A stretch of 64,000 bases of DNA from JAXDAY01 sp034679345 (GTDB taxonomy: Bacteria > Eisenbacteria > RBG-16-71-46 > CAIMUX01 > VGJL01), in the NCBI GenBank assembly GCA_034679345.1, contig JAXDAY010000004.1, forward strand, positions 124,001 to 188,000. Reading direction: 5' to 3'. Both the position numbers and the translations under genes were made by a program. The notes beneath the pieces are model-generated. The model was not told where the DNA came from. It made no database searches and saw only the letters and a program-made list of their open reading frames with translations. Below, piece by piece: positions 35,883-45,413 of this stretch. The first letter of the stretch is position 1. Each line of letters opens with the position of its first letter.

Positions 35883-37343
35883 ATGGAAATGAAGCCCGGC
35901 CTGCGCATGGAGATGCGCCACCAGCTGGTGATCACCCAGAAGGTGCAGCTCATGCTGAAGTTCCTCCAGATCCCGACCCTCGAGCTTCAGCAGGTGCTGC
36001 ATCAGGAAATCCTCACGAACCCGGTCCTGGAGCTCGAGGAAGAGGATCCAATTGTCGACGAGCAGCCGCGCGAGCAGACCGAGGGCACCCCGGCGGCGAG
36101 CGACGAGGAACAGACCGCCGCCGAATCCAAGTCGGAGGCGGAGCCGGCCGAGGCGGACTGGTCGGAGTTCATGCATGAGGAGTACGACGCCTCCTTCACC
36201 CGTGGAGAAACCGAGGAGACCGAGTTCCTCGAGAAAGTCCCCGTGGCCGGGACCACCCTGCAGGAATCGCTCCGGGAGCAGCTCCGGCTGATGGTGCACG
36301 GGGAGCGGGAGGAGGAACTGGTCGAGTATCTGATCGGGATGATCGACGATCGGGGCTATCTGGTGGCGACCGAGGAGGAGACCGCGCGCGAGACGGGCGC
36401 CTCGCCCGAGGAGATCCGCGCGATGGTGGCCAAGCTGCAGAGCTGCGATCCCCCCGGGATCGGAGCGCACGATCTTCGCGAGTGCCTCCTGCTGCAACTG
36501 AAGGCCAAGGGGCTTCAGGGCAGCCTCGCATGGCGAATCGTCGAGGAGCAATGGGACAGCCTGGTCAAGCGGCGCCACGCCGAGATGGCACGCGATCTCA
36601 AGGTCGGACTCGACAAGGTCCAGGAAGCGACCGACACGATCGCGACCCTCCTGCCGCACCCAGGTCGGCTTGTGTCGACCGACGACATCCGATACATCTA
36701 CCCCGACTTGATCGTCGAGAAGATGGGCGATGTCTACGAAGTCTATCTGAACGATCGTTCGATCCCGCGGCTGCGGATCAGTCCTGCCTACGAGACGGTG
36801 CTCGCGGGCGGGGCGGACGGCGACCCAAAGATCCGGGAGTACGTGGAAGGGAAGCTCTCCTCGGCGCGCTGGTTGATCCAGGCGATCGAGAAGCGGCGCC
36901 GGACCATGGTGCGCGTCATGGAGGCGATCGTCGACGAGCAGCACGACTTCTTCGAGCGTGGAATCTCGTTTCTGAAGCCATTGACCCTGCAGGACATCGG
37001 ATCCCGGGTGGGGATTCACGAGTCGACCGTCGCCCGGGTGACGAAGGGCAAGTACGTCCAAACCCCTCGCGGGGTCTTTCCGATGAAATTCTTCTTCTCC
37101 AGCCGCCTGCATACGCAGTGGGGCGAGGACGCAAGCGCCAAGGCCGTGAAAGAGCGAATCCGGGAGTTGATCGACTCGGAACCGAAGGACGATCCTCTCT
37201 CGGACGACAAGATCGCGAAACTCCTCCAGACGGAGGGGATCCACATCGCCCGTAGGACGGTGGCGAAGTACAGGGAGCAGATGAAGATCGACAAGGCCCA
37301 GTTCCGGAAGCGGCTACTCCGCAGGGAAGAGAACGAGGACTGA
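35883..37343 (+). CDS. rpoN: RNA polymerase sigma-54 factor RpoN
   Basis: The 486-residue protein has the Gln/Leu-rich region I (QLVITQKVQLMLKFLQIPTL), an acidic region II (about 45-105), the core-binding region and the DNA-binding part ending in the RpoN box ARRTVAKYRE near the C-terminus. The HTH-like QDIGSRVGIHESTVARVTKGKYVQT is intact. I prefer ATG 35883 (AGAAGG 5 nt upstream) over GTG 35868. The order lptB-rpoN-hpf-hprK is the classic arrangement of proteobacteria. No bEBP activator gene is visible here. Confidence 0.97.
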   Translation: MEMKPGLRMEMRHQLVITQKVQLMLKFLQIPTLELQQVLHQEILTNPVLELEEEDPIVDEQPREQTEGTPAASDEEQTAAESKSEAEPAEADWSEFMHEEYDASFTRGETEETEFLEKVPVAGTTLQESLREQLRLMVHGEREEELVEYLIGMIDDRGYLVATEEETARETGASPEEIRAMVAKLQSCDPPGIGAHDLRECLLLQLKAKGLQGSLAWRIVEEQWDSLVKRRHAEMARDLKVGLDKVQEATDTIATLLPHPGRLVSTDDIRYIYPDLIVEKMGDVYEVYLNDRSIPRLRISPAYETVLAGGADGDPKIREYVEGKLSSARWLIQAIEKRRRTMVRVMEAIVDEQHDFFERGISFLKPLTLQDIGSRVGIHESTVARVTKGKYVQTPRGVFPMKFFFSSRLHTQWGEDASAKAVKERIRELIDSEPKDDPLSDDKIAKLLQTEGIHIARRTVAKYREQMKIDKAQFRKRLLRREENED

Positions 37344-37394
37344 GAACAGTATCCGAGCGCGAATCACTACCCAACCATCAGAGGAGGTTGGCCG

Positions 37395-37940
37395 ATGGAC
37401 ATCATTACTACCGCACGCAGGTTCGAGATCACCCCGGCGGTGCGCGAGCACGCCGGCAAGCGTCTTCAGAAGCTCGACCGCTACTTCGACAATATCCAGG
37501 AAATCCACCTGGTCTTGGACCAGGAGAAGCACCGTCAGATCGCCGAGGTGACGATCCTCGTCAACGGAACCGAACTGATGAGCCGTGAGGAGACCCACGA
37601 CATGCTCGCCTCGATCGACCGGGTCGTCGATCGGATCGAGCGGCAGGTCAAGAAATACAGCGCGCGCCTGAAGGATCGAAAGACCCACAGACCGGTCAAG
37701 AGCCCTGTCCCCGTCGCGGAGTCCGAGGTGGTCGATGCCGAGACCTCGGAAGAGGAATGGAATCCCGTCGTCGTGCGGGGCGGCGAGTGGCACCCGGAAC
37801 CGGTCAGCGTTGAAGACGCCATCCGGCTGATGCGAGAGACGGACCGCGACTTCCTGATGTTCAAGAACTCGCGTTCCGGGAAGATCTGCGTCGTGCACGT
37901 GCGCGATGACGGCAACTTCGGCTTGGTCGAATCGGACTAG
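37395..37940 (+). CDS. hpf: ribosome hibernation promoting factor, long form
   Basis: The 181-residue protein combines the N-terminal HPF/YfiA ribosome-binding domain (ITTARRFEITPAVREHAGKR and the HRQIAEVTI strand) with a C-terminal dimerisation domain (about 125-181; SVEDAIRLMRETDRDFLMF). Long HPF forms 100S ribosome dimers without RMF, so this organism uses the long-HPF type rather than the short gammaproteobacterial one. AGAGGAGG precedes the ATG by 8 nt. It lies between rpoN and hprK. Confidence 0.94.
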   Translation: MDIITTARRFEITPAVREHAGKRLQKLDRYFDNIQEIHLVLDQEKHRQIAEVTILVNGTELMSREETHDMLASIDRVVDRIERQVKKYSARLKDRKTHRPVKSPVPVAESEVVDAETSEEEWNPVVVRGGEWHPEPVSVEDAIRLMRETDRDFLMFKNSRSGKICVVHVRDDGNFGLVESD

Positions 37941-37948
37941 GTTCCGTC

Positions 37949-38914
37949 ATGGCCGGGATGTCGGTGCAGGAGTTCTTCGATCGGGCCGGCGCCGCGCTCG
38001 AGCTGCGACTCCTCTCCCGGAGTCCGGAGAGCCGGCAGCCGATCACGGTCAGCGACATCAATCGGCCGGGGCTCGCTCTGACGGGCTTCGTGGAGAACTT
38101 CCTCTGGGAGCGAATTCTCATCCTGGGCGCGACCGAGATCGCCTACCTGCGCAATCTCTCCGACGAAGTCCGCCGCAAGGCGCTCGAGAATGTTCTGCAG
38201 TTCCAGATCCCCTGCATCATCGTCTCGAAGGGTCTTGCGCCCCCTCCGCCCCTGCAGGAGATCGCCGACGAGCGGATGGTCCCGGTCTTCGGGACCGCGA
38301 TGGACACCACCCCGCTCATCCATGAGCTCACTTCGCTCCTGGACGAGTCCTTCGCGCCCTCCACGGCCGTCCACGGCTCGCTGGTCGACGTGTACGGAGT
38401 CGGTCTGCTGATCACAGGGCGCAGCGGAATCGGCAAGAGCGAGTGCGCCCTCGATCTCGTGGAGCGCGGCGCGCGTCTCGTCGCCGACGACGTCGTCACG
38501 ATCCGGCGACGGCACAACGTGCTGATCGGGTCCGGGAACGAAATGGTCCGTCATTGCATGGAGATTCGCGGGATCGGCATCGTCGACGTGCAGGCGATCT
38601 TTGGCATTCGTTCCATCCGGGCCCGCAAGAGGATCGAGGTCGAGGTGAATCTCCAGGAGTGGGACGCGGCGAAAGACTACGAGCGCCTCGGCCTCGATGA
38701 GCGCCACACGACGATCCTCGATGTCCGGATTCCGCTGATCACCGTGCCGATCTTTCCCGGGAAGAACATCACGGTGATCGCCGAAACGATCGCGCTGAGC
38801 TATCTCGTGAAGGCTTACGGCTACGACCCGGCGAAGCATTTCAACGAGAATCTCCTGCAGCTGATGCGGCGCAAGCGAAACCTTTCGGTTCTCGCCCGGG
38901 ACGATCTGGAATGA
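37949..38914 (+). CDS. hprK: HPr kinase/phosphorylase
   Basis: The 321-residue bifunctional enzyme phosphorylates and dephosphorylates HPr on serine. The C-terminal catalytic domain has H142 in VHGSLVDVYG, the P-loop GRSGIGKSE (157-165), the HprK signature LVADDVV and a C-terminal IRGIGIVDVQAIFG motif. The target serine (S46) exists in the HPr encoded 4.4 kb downstream, so the pair is functionally complete. It starts 8 nt after hpf and overlaps the EIIA gene by 4 nt. Confidence 0.96.
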   Translation: MAGMSVQEFFDRAGAALELRLLSRSPESRQPITVSDINRPGLALTGFVENFLWERILILGATEIAYLRNLSDEVRRKALENVLQFQIPCIIVSKGLAPPPPLQEIADERMVPVFGTAMDTTPLIHELTSLLDESFAPSTAVHGSLVDVYGVGLLITGRSGIGKSECALDLVERGARLVADDVVTIRRRHNVLIGSGNEMVRHCMEIRGIGIVDVQAIFGIRSIRARKRIEVEVNLQEWDAAKDYERLGLDERHTTILDVRIPLITVPIFPGKNITVIAETIALSYLVKAYGYDPAKHFNENLLQLMRRKRNLSVLARDDLE

Positions 38915-39309
38915 CCGCCGCGGCCCCGGAGGTTTTCGCCGTCGTGGTCACCCACGGATCGCTTGGCCAGGAACTCGTCCGCACCGCGGAGACGATCCTG
39001 GGCCCGCAGGATCGCGTCGAGGTGATCAGCAACACCGATGCGACTCCCGAGCGGATCGCCGATGGGCTCCTCGCCCGCCTGGCGAGCGAGCCGGATGTCT
39101 CGGTCTACCTCTTCGTCGACTTGCTCGGAGGAAGCTGCGGCATCCTCTGCCGCGAGGTTCGCCGCCGCCGGCCCGACGCCGTGGTATTCTCCGGCGTCAA
39201 CCTGCCGATGCTCGTCGAGTTCTTTCACTGGAGGGGACGCGTCGCCGAGACGGAGCTGCGGCAGCGGCTCATCGGGAAGGGCCGCGACGGGATCCAGTGC
39301 ATCGGGTAG
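38911..39309 (+). CDS. PTS mannose-family EIIA component
   Basis: The 132-residue protein is a stand-alone EIIA-Man domain. The phospho-accepting histidine is H15 in VVVTHGSLGQEL. The DLLGGSCGILC stretch is the family's second motif, with Cys where many have Thr/Ser-Pro. It receives phosphate from HPr and passes it to EIIB. It overlaps hprK (4 nt) and the EIIB gene (13 nt). Confidence 0.92.
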   Translation: MTAAAPEVFAVVVTHGSLGQELVRTAETILGPQDRVEVISNTDATPERIADGLLARLASEPDVSVYLFVDLLGGSCGILCREVRRRRPDAVVFSGVNLPMLVEFFHWRGRVAETELRQRLIGKGRDGIQCIG

Positions 39310-39800
39310 GCGCGGTCGTCTGGGTCAGGGTCGACGATCGGCTCCTCCACGGGCAGGTCGCCCTGGGTTGGCGTCGCGCGCTCGAGCCCGACTGGTTCTG
39401 GATCGCCGATGACGATGTGGCGGCGGACCCCTTCACCGCATCTCTCTACGAGGCAGCCCTGCCGGAGGGCGCGCGTCTGCGGGTATTCGCGCTTGCCGCC
39501 TTCCGTGACGCGGTCGCCGGCGATCTCCCGGAGGGGCGGGTCGTCGCGCTGATCCGCGGCCTGGGCGAGCTGCGCCGCGTCTGCGAGATGGGGTATCGCC
39601 CGAGCGAGGTGAACCTCGGGGGCATCCACGCGAAGCCCGGATCCCGACGGATTCTCGACTATCTCTTCCTCACGCCCGAAGAGATCGCGCACGCCCGCGC
39701 AATCATGGGAATGGGGGTCGCCCTGATCGTCCAGGACCTTCCCTCCTCCCCACGCCTCGCTATGGAGACTCTCATCGCGACTGGAGGTTCTGCCGGATGA
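39297..39800 (+). CDS. PTS mannose/fructose/sorbose-family EIIB component
   Basis: The 167-residue protein matches EIIB-Man in length. The active-site histidine is H18 in VRVDDRLLHGQV, the family signature. GYRPSEVNLGGIH and YLFLTPEEI are further typical elements. The GTG start at 39297 lies inside the EIIA gene; its end overlaps the GH57 gene by 4 nt. It phosphorylates the sugar bound by EIIC/EIID. Confidence 0.92.
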   Translation: MHRVGAVVWVRVDDRLLHGQVALGWRRALEPDWFWIADDDVAADPFTASLYEAALPEGARLRVFALAAFRDAVAGDLPEGRVVALIRGLGELRRVCEMGYRPSEVNLGGIHAKPGSRRILDYLFLTPEEIAHARAIMGMGVALIVQDLPSSPRLAMETLIATGGSAG

Positions 39801-41950
39801 GTCGGCTCGAGCTGGCCATTGTGATCCACAACCACCAACCTGTGGGCAACTTCGACTCGATCGACGAGGACGCGTACGCGCGCGCCTACCTTCCGTTCCT
39901 CGAGTTCCTCGAGAGGCGCCCCGATGTCCGCATCGGACTGCACAACTCCGGTTGTCTCTGGGAGTGGCTGGACGCCCGGCACCCCGAGTACGGCGAGAAG
40001 CTCGCGGCCCTGGTGAGGCGCAAGCAGGTCGAGCTCCTGGGAGGGGGGTACTTCGAGCCGATCCTCCCGCTCTGGCCGCAACGCGACCGCCGCGGGCAGA
40101 TTCGCAAGATGCAGGACGATCTCGAGGAGAGATTCGGCGTCCGGCCGCGCGGCATCTGGCTCGCCGAGCGCGTATGGGAGCCGCAGCTCGCCTCCGACCT
40201 CGCCGCGGAGGGGATCGAGTACCTCTGCCTCGACGACACCCAGTTCCTGCAAGTCGGTCTGAAAGACGAGGAACTGACCGGCCACTTCCGCACCGAGGAC
40301 GGCGGCGCCTCCGTGAGCCTCTTCCCGATCCAGATGCAGCTCCGCTACGAGATCCCCTTCGCTCCGCCGGAGACGGTGATTGAGACCCTGCGCCGGTCTG
40401 CCTCCGACGCCGGCGGGGCCCTGCGCCTCTTCGGCGACGACGGAGAGAAGTTCGGCACCTGGCCGGGGACCCATCGGCTCTGCTACGAGGAGCAATGGCT
40501 CGATCGGTTCTTCGACGCGGTAGCCCGCCAGACGGACTGGCTCTCGATCGTCCTGCCCTCGGAGCATCTCGACGGCCACCCCCCCATCGGACGGATCTAC
40601 CTGCCTGCGGGATCCTACCGGGAGATGACCGAGTGGGCTCTGCCCCCCCAGGCGCGCGCCCTGTACGAGTCGACTCACCGGTTCCTCATCGACCGGGGGC
40701 AGGCCGAGGCCGAGCGGATCCTCCTGAAGGGGGGATTCTTCCGGAACTTCCTCGCGCGCTACGAGGAGTCGAACCGGATGCACAAGCGTGTCCTCTACGC
40801 CCTGGATCGGCTCGACGACTCGGGACTCGAAGGCGCGCGGGCCGATGCGATCCGAGTCCGGCTATGGCGCGCGCAGTGCAATTGCGCTTACTGGCACGGA
40901 GTCTTCGGCGGCCTCTACCTCCCGCACCTCCGCGAGGGAATCTACCGCGAGATCCTCGAAGCGGAGCGCGACATGGATGAAGCGCTTCACGACGGCGATC
41001 GATGGAGCCGTACCGATCGGCTCGACTTCGATGGCGACGGGCACGAGGAGATCGTCCTGGCCACGCCCGAGATCCAGCTGATCCTCTCTCCGCGGCGGGG
41101 TGGAGGCTTGATCGCGCTCGATGACCGCTCGTGCGCCCGAAACCTCGCCAACACGCTCACTCGGCGTCCGGAGGCCTACCACAGCCGGCTCGACGAGGAG
41201 GCTGCCGGCGACGATGCGCGCGTCCGCACGATCCATGACTCCATCACCGCCAAGGAGGAAGGCCTCGAGCGGCTCCTGGTCTATGACGCATGGGAGAGGC
41301 TCTCGCTCACCGACCGGATCTTCCTCGATCCGGCGGGGCCGGAGGATCTCCTCGACGACGGCCGGAGCGAGGCGGGGGGCTTCGCGGGACGCCCCTATGC
41401 GCCCGGGAAGGTCCGGCGGCGGCGGGGGATCGAGATCGAGCTCTCGCGCGAGGGCGCGATCGGGGGAGAAGAGGCCCGTTGCCTTCGAATCGAGAAGTCG
41501 ATTCGAATCCCCGAAGGTCAGGCCGCAGTCGAGGTGGGCGTCCGCTTCCGATCCCGCTCGGCCGCGACGCTGGAGTTCGAGTACGGGATGGAGTGGCTCC
41601 TGAACATGCTGGCGGGTCGGGCGCACGACCGCTTCGTTCGAGTCGACGGCAAGATCCCCGAGGATCCGGCGCTCGCTGGGGCGGCCCGCCACGAGGGTTC
41701 GACCCGGATCGCGCTCGTCGACGAGTGGCTGCGGGAGAGGGTCGACCTCCACGCCAAGGACGCGCGGGCGATCGTGCGGGCGCCACTGGAGACCGTCTCC
41801 CTCTCCGAATCGGGCGCGGAGCGGGTCTTCCAGGGAACGATCCTCATGCCTGTCTGGCTCATCCGTCTCTCCGCCGGCGAGGAGATGGAGATCCGCATGC
41901 GCCTCGAGCTGCGGCACGGGCCATCGATCGGAGACTGGACCGCGCCATGA
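39797..41950 (+). CDS. GH57 family 4-alpha-glucanotransferase / amylase-like enzyme
   Basis: The 717-residue protein starts with LAIVIHNHQPVGNFD, the GH57 motif 1. The predicted nucleophile is E124 in WLAERVWEP and the acid/base is D214 in LFGDDGEKFG. The positions nearly match E123/D214 of the Thermococcus litoralis 4-alpha-glucanotransferase. The C-terminal half (about 390-700) is the beta-sandwich domain of the same family. It is cytoplasmic (no signal peptide) and would act on alpha-glucans. It is inserted between EIIB and EIIC with 4-nt overlaps on both sides, so it is co-translated with the PTS. Confidence 0.9.
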   Translation: MSRLELAIVIHNHQPVGNFDSIDEDAYARAYLPFLEFLERRPDVRIGLHNSGCLWEWLDARHPEYGEKLAALVRRKQVELLGGGYFEPILPLWPQRDRRGQIRKMQDDLEERFGVRPRGIWLAERVWEPQLASDLAAEGIEYLCLDDTQFLQVGLKDEELTGHFRTEDGGASVSLFPIQMQLRYEIPFAPPETVIETLRRSASDAGGALRLFGDDGEKFGTWPGTHRLCYEEQWLDRFFDAVARQTDWLSIVLPSEHLDGHPPIGRIYLPAGSYREMTEWALPPQARALYESTHRFLIDRGQAEAERILLKGGFFRNFLARYEESNRMHKRVLYALDRLDDSGLEGARADAIRVRLWRAQCNCAYWHGVFGGLYLPHLREGIYREILEAERDMDEALHDGDRWSRTDRLDFDGDGHEEIVLATPEIQLILSPRRGGGLIALDDRSCARNLANTLTRRPEAYHSRLDEEAAGDDARVRTIHDSITAKEEGLERLLVYDAWERLSLTDRIFLDPAGPEDLLDDGRSEAGGFAGRPYAPGKVRRRRGIEIELSREGAIGGEEARCLRIEKSIRIPEGQAAVEVGVRFRSRSAATLEFEYGMEWLLNMLAGRAHDRFVRVDGKIPEDPALAGAARHEGSTRIALVDEWLRERVDLHAKDARAIVRAPLETVSLSESGAERVFQGTILMPVWLIRLSAGEEMEIRMRLELRHGPSIGDWTAP

Positions 41951-42642
41951 CGCCCGGGCCGGGCGGTTGGTTGCTCCTCCTGTTCTGGTCGGGTCTCTGT
42001 TCCGCCGATCAGCGCGCCTTGGGTGGACGCCAGCTCCATCAGCCGATCGTCGCCGCGACCGTGGCCGGGCTCATCCTGGGTGATCCCGCCCGGGGTTTTC
42101 TCGTGGGACTCTGGCTGCAGCTTGTCTGGGCGACGCCGATGCCGGTGGGAGGAGTCATCCTGCCCGACACCGGCGCGGCGGCCTGCGCGGGGGCGATCAC
42201 GGCGGTGTTCCTTCCCGGCGGCGTCGGCCTGCTCGCCGCCATCGCCGTGGCGCTCGTCTGGGCGGCCGCCTCCGTGCCGTGGGAGAGGTCATTGCGCGAA
42301 CGAAACGCCGCTCGCGAGGAAGCCGACCTGGCCCGGATCGGGCGCGTCGGGAGCCGCGCGATCCTCCATGGCGCGGCCGGGCCCTTCGGCCGCGGCCTCC
42401 TGGCGGCGGCAGCAACCGGCGCCTTCGCGGGTTTCGGGTCGGCTCTGATTCCCGAGGAGAGGCTCGCCTGGGGCGGGGCCGCGATCGAGGGAAGCCTGAT
42501 GGGGGGCGCGGCCGTCTTCGGCGCTGCGGCGCTGCTGGCTCGAGCCCGCGCCGGGACTCCGGCCTCATCGTTCGCCTCCTGGGGGGGGGCGGGCATCGCC
42601 TGCGGACTCCTCGGTCGCATTCTCCTGGAGTGGTGGCGATGA
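41947..42642 (+). CDS. PTS mannose-family EIIC component
   Basis: The 231-residue membrane protein has about six to seven hydrophobic segments and EIIC-Man landmarks: CSADQRALGGRQLHQPIVAATVAGLILGD and GLWLQLVWATPMPVGGVILPD. Together with EIID it forms the sugar channel. The ATG at 41947 overlaps the GH57 stop. It is slightly shorter than the usual 250-270 residues. The sugar cannot be deduced. Confidence 0.9.
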   Translation: MTPGPGGWLLLLFWSGLCSADQRALGGRQLHQPIVAATVAGLILGDPARGFLVGLWLQLVWATPMPVGGVILPDTGAAACAGAITAVFLPGGVGLLAAIAVALVWAAASVPWERSLRERNAAREEADLARIGRVGSRAILHGAAGPFGRGLLAAAATGAFAGFGSALIPEERLAWGGAAIEGSLMGGAAVFGAAALLARARAGTPASSFASWGGAGIACGLLGRILLEWWR

Positions 42643-43316
42643 GCCGGCGGATGCGGCTGCTGCTCCGCGGGCTTCTCCTCGAGGCGAGCTTCAATCCGCG
42701 TGGGATGCAGCGAGGTGGCGTCGAGTGGGTCATCGGCCCAGGCTCGAAGGTTGATCGAGCCTCTCCGTTCAACGCGAATCCGGTCTTGGCCGGCTATGCG
42801 ATCGGATGGATCGCTTCATCCAAGGAGGGGGCATCGGCAAGCCACCTGGGCGCCCTCGCCTCCGCGCTTGGAGGAATCGGGGACCGGCTCGTCTGGGGGG
42901 GCTTGCGCCTGATCGCGTCCGCGATCGCAGTGGCCCTCTCGTTCCTGGGCCCCTTTCCGGCCGCCCTGGCGTACCTGCTGGTGTACAATCCGCCAGAACT
43001 CGCGCTCAGGTGGCGGAGCGCGAGCGTCGGCCTCGAGGGAATCGAGGCGATCCGCGCCGACCTCTCGCTCGAGGGATTGCCGCGCCTCGTGCCGCTTGCC
43101 GGACGCCTGGGGGCCATGGCCGCCGGAGTCGCAGCGGGCAGCCTCTTCGCGGGCGGCTGGCTTCGGGGGGCGGGCGCGGGACTCTGGGTCGCGGCCGCGA
43201 CGGCGATCGTCCTCTTCGCCGCAATGCGCCGGAGAGAACCGGCGATGGGATGGGCGGCTGGGATCGCTCTGCTGCTGGGGCTCGCATGGATGGCGTTGAG
43301 ATGGATCGCCGGGTAA
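42639..43316 (+). CDS. PTS mannose-family EIID component (short)
   Basis: The 225-residue membrane protein has the family N-terminus (EASFNPRGMQRGG) and the core FNANPVLAGYAIGWIASSKEG, which corresponds to the F-N-T-H-P-x-x-A motif of ManZ. Two to three hydrophobic segments lie at the C-terminus. It is about 50 residues shorter than ManZ; the segment between the two conserved N-terminal motifs is compressed. It overlaps EIIC by 4 nt. Transport function is plausible, but a regulatory role of a reduced PTS cannot be excluded. Confidence 0.82.
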   Translation: MSRRMRLLLRGLLLEASFNPRGMQRGGVEWVIGPGSKVDRASPFNANPVLAGYAIGWIASSKEGASASHLGALASALGGIGDRLVWGGLRLIASAIAVALSFLGPFPAALAYLLVYNPPELALRWRSASVGLEGIEAIRADLSLEGLPRLVPLAGRLGAMAAGVAAGSLFAGGWLRGAGAGLWVAAATAIVLFAAMRRREPAMGWAAGIALLLGLAWMALRWIAG

Positions 43317-43359
43317 CGGTGAGGGGCGGACGATTCGCCTGAAGGAGGGGATTGCCCTG

Positions 43360-43629
43360 GTGGTGGAACAACAGGTCGTCGTCCGCAACCATCCCGGAAT
43401 CCACGCTCGACCCGCGGCCCTGTTCGTCAAGAAGGCCGCCGAGTTCCATTCCGAGATCTTTGTTTCCCTGGGCGATCTGAGGGTCAACGGCAAGAGCATC
43501 ATGGGTGTGATGATGCTCGCCGCGGAAGAGGGGGCCCATCTGACGATCCACGCCGATGGACCCGACGCCAGCGCCGCGGTCTCGGCCCTGGTCCGCCTTA
43601 TCGACAGCAAGTTCGGAGAGGAGGGGTGA
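43360..43629 (+). CDS. ptsH: HPr phosphocarrier protein
   Basis: The 89-residue protein has both regulatory sites: H15 in NHPGIHARPA, phosphorylated by EI, and S46 in VNGKSIMGVMML, the HprK target. GTG start at 43360 (second GTG at 43363) with GAAGGAGG upstream. It is encoded between EIID and EI and overlaps EI by 4 nt. Confidence 0.96.
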   Translation: MVEQQVVVRNHPGIHARPAALFVKKAAEFHSEIFVSLGDLRVNGKSIMGVMMLAAEEGAHLTIHADGPDASAAVSALVRLIDSKFGEEG

Positions 43630-45413
43630 TGGAGGGACGCTCTCGAGCCTCGGTCTCGAGGGAGACCCTGCGGCTTCGCGGCGTCGCCGCCTCGCCCGGC
43701 CTCGTGGAGGGCCCCATCCACGTCGTGCTCCCCGACGAGGCGCCGCAGGAGGAGCAGAAGGTTTCGGCGCGCGCCGTCCGTGGAGAGCTCCAGCGCTTCC
43801 GCGTCGCGGTGCGGCGTGCTCGCGACGAGATCGCCGCGCTTCGCGAATGCCTGCTCGTCGATCCCGAGGATCCGGGCACGGCGATCCTCGAGGCCCATCG
43901 AATGATCCTGGAGGATCAGGATCTCCTGCGCGAGGTCGCCGCCGTCGTCACCGGTGAGCTTCTCTCGGTCGAGTCCGCGACCCGGAGGATCTTCCGCGCC
44001 TACGCGCAGCAGTTCGAGGCATCCGAGACCGAGCTGCTCCGGGCCCGCGCGGTCGATCTGCGGGATGTGAAGCGCAGGATCCTGCGCCACCTCGGCGCCG
44101 ATCCGTCGGAGCCCCACCGTCTCCCCGCTCACCCGGTCATCCTCCTCGCCCGCGACCTCAGCCCCAGCGAGACCGCCTCGATGGACCGCTCGAAGGTCCT
44201 CGCGTTCGTCACCGAGCACGGCGGGCCGACCTCTCACGTGGCGATCCTCGCGCGAAGCCGCGGAATCCCAGCCGTAGTGGGTATGGGAAACCTGGCCGGG
44301 GCGATCGAGGAGGGGGATCGAGCCCTCGTCGACGGCACCGTCGGCGAGGTCGTGGTCCGTCCACGCGCCTCCGAGGTGCGCGCCTTCCACCTCCGGCAGG
44401 TGGCGCGCGAACGGCTGACGCGCGCCGCGGACGCGGTCGTCGGCAAGCCTGCGGTCACGATCGACGGGCGCGAGGTCGTCCTTCTGGCGAACATCGAGAC
44501 CCCCGAAGATGCCGGCATGGCGGCCGACGCGGGGGCCGAGGGCGTCGGGCTCTACCGCACCGAGTTCTTCTTCATGAGAGAGCCGCGCCTGCCCGACGAG
44601 GAGGCCCAGGCCCGCGTCTATCGGCAGGCCGTCCGCAGAATGCGTGGCAGGCCGGTCACGATTCGCACGATGGACATCGGCGGCGACAAGCTCGCCTCCT
44701 ACCTGGGCACCACGCGGGAGGACAATCCCTTCCTCGGCATGCGTGGGATCCGCTTCTCGCTCGCTCATCCCGACGTTTTTCGCCAGCAGATCCGCGCGAT
44801 CCTGCGCGCCTCGGCGGCGGGGAGCGTGCGCATCATGCTTCCGATGATCAGCTGCGTCGATGAGCTGCGCGCCGCCCGCAGGATCATCAGCGAGTGCGAA
44901 GCGGAGCTGCGGGAAGATGGAGTCGCGGTCGCCGAATCGGTCCCGCTCGGGGTGATGATCGAGATCCCGGGAGCCGTGGCGATCGCCGATCTGCTGGCGC
45001 GAGAGGCCGACTTCTTCTCGATCGGCTCGAACGACCTGATCCAGTACGCCCTCGCCGTCGACCGCGGCAACGAGAAGATCGCCCATCTCTACGATCCGTT
45101 CCATCCCTCCATACTGCGTTTGCTGCGGCAGACGGTGCTTGCCGCGCGGGAGGCGGGAATCCCGGTCTCATCCTGCGGCGAGATGTCCGGACAGCCCCTG
45201 GGCGCTCTCGTGTTGATCGGCCTGGGTTGCAGCCACCTGAGCGTCTCGCCGTTCCAGCTTCCGCTGGTCAAGAGCCTCGTGCGCGCCGTGCGGATGGCGG
45301 GAATGGAGTCGCTCGTGCTCTCGGCTCTCTCCCTGCCGACCGGCGCGGAGGTCCGCGCCCTTCTCGAGTCGGGCACGCGCGCCGCGGGTCTCGACCTCGG
45401 GCTGTTCCAGTGA
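43626..45413 (+). CDS. ptsI: phosphoenolpyruvate-protein phosphotransferase (PTS enzyme I)
   Basis: The 595-residue protein has the EI domain order: N-terminal HPr-binding and swivelling domains (RLRGVAASPGLVEGP; active H204 in EHGGPTSHVAILAR) and the C-terminal PEP-binding barrel (GLYRTEFFFM, RTMDIGGDKLASYLG, the catalytic cysteine in SSCGEMSGQP). There is no N-terminal GAF domain, so it is a metabolic EI, not the nitrogen-type PtsP. Start GTG 43626 or ATG 43629. Confidence 0.96.
   Translation: MMEGRSRASVSRETLRLRGVAASPGLVEGPIHVVLPDEAPQEEQKVSARAVRGELQRFRVAVRRARDEIAALRECLLVDPEDPGTAILEAHRMILEDQDLLREVAAVVTGELLSVESATRRIFRAYAQQFEASETELLRARAVDLRDVKRRILRHLGADPSEPHRLPAHPVILLARDLSPSETASMDRSKVLAFVTEHGGPTSHVAILARSRGIPAVVGMGNLAGAIEEGDRALVDGTVGEVVVRPRASEVRAFHLRQVARERLTRAADAVVGKPAVTIDGREVVLLANIETPEDAGMAADAGAEGVGLYRTEFFFMREPRLPDEEAQARVYRQAVRRMRGRPVTIRTMDIGGDKLASYLGTTREDNPFLGMRGIRFSLAHPDVFRQQIRAILRASAAGSVRIMLPMISCVDELRAARRIISECEAELREDGVAVAESVPLGVMIEIPGAVAIADLLAREADFFSIGSNDLIQYALAVDRGNEKIAHLYDPFHPSILRLLRQTVLAAREAGIPVSSCGEMSGQPLGALVLIGLGCSHLSVSPFQLPLVKSLVRAVRMAGMESLVLSALSLPTGAEVRALLESGTRAAGLDLGLFQ

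Noticed and set aside
42816..45104. 762-codon open frame on the minus strand opposite EIID, HPr and EI
   Set aside because: It runs antisense through three genes with intact catalytic motifs; its product is Asp/Arg/His/Gly-rich low-quality sequence. High GC makes such shadow frames common.
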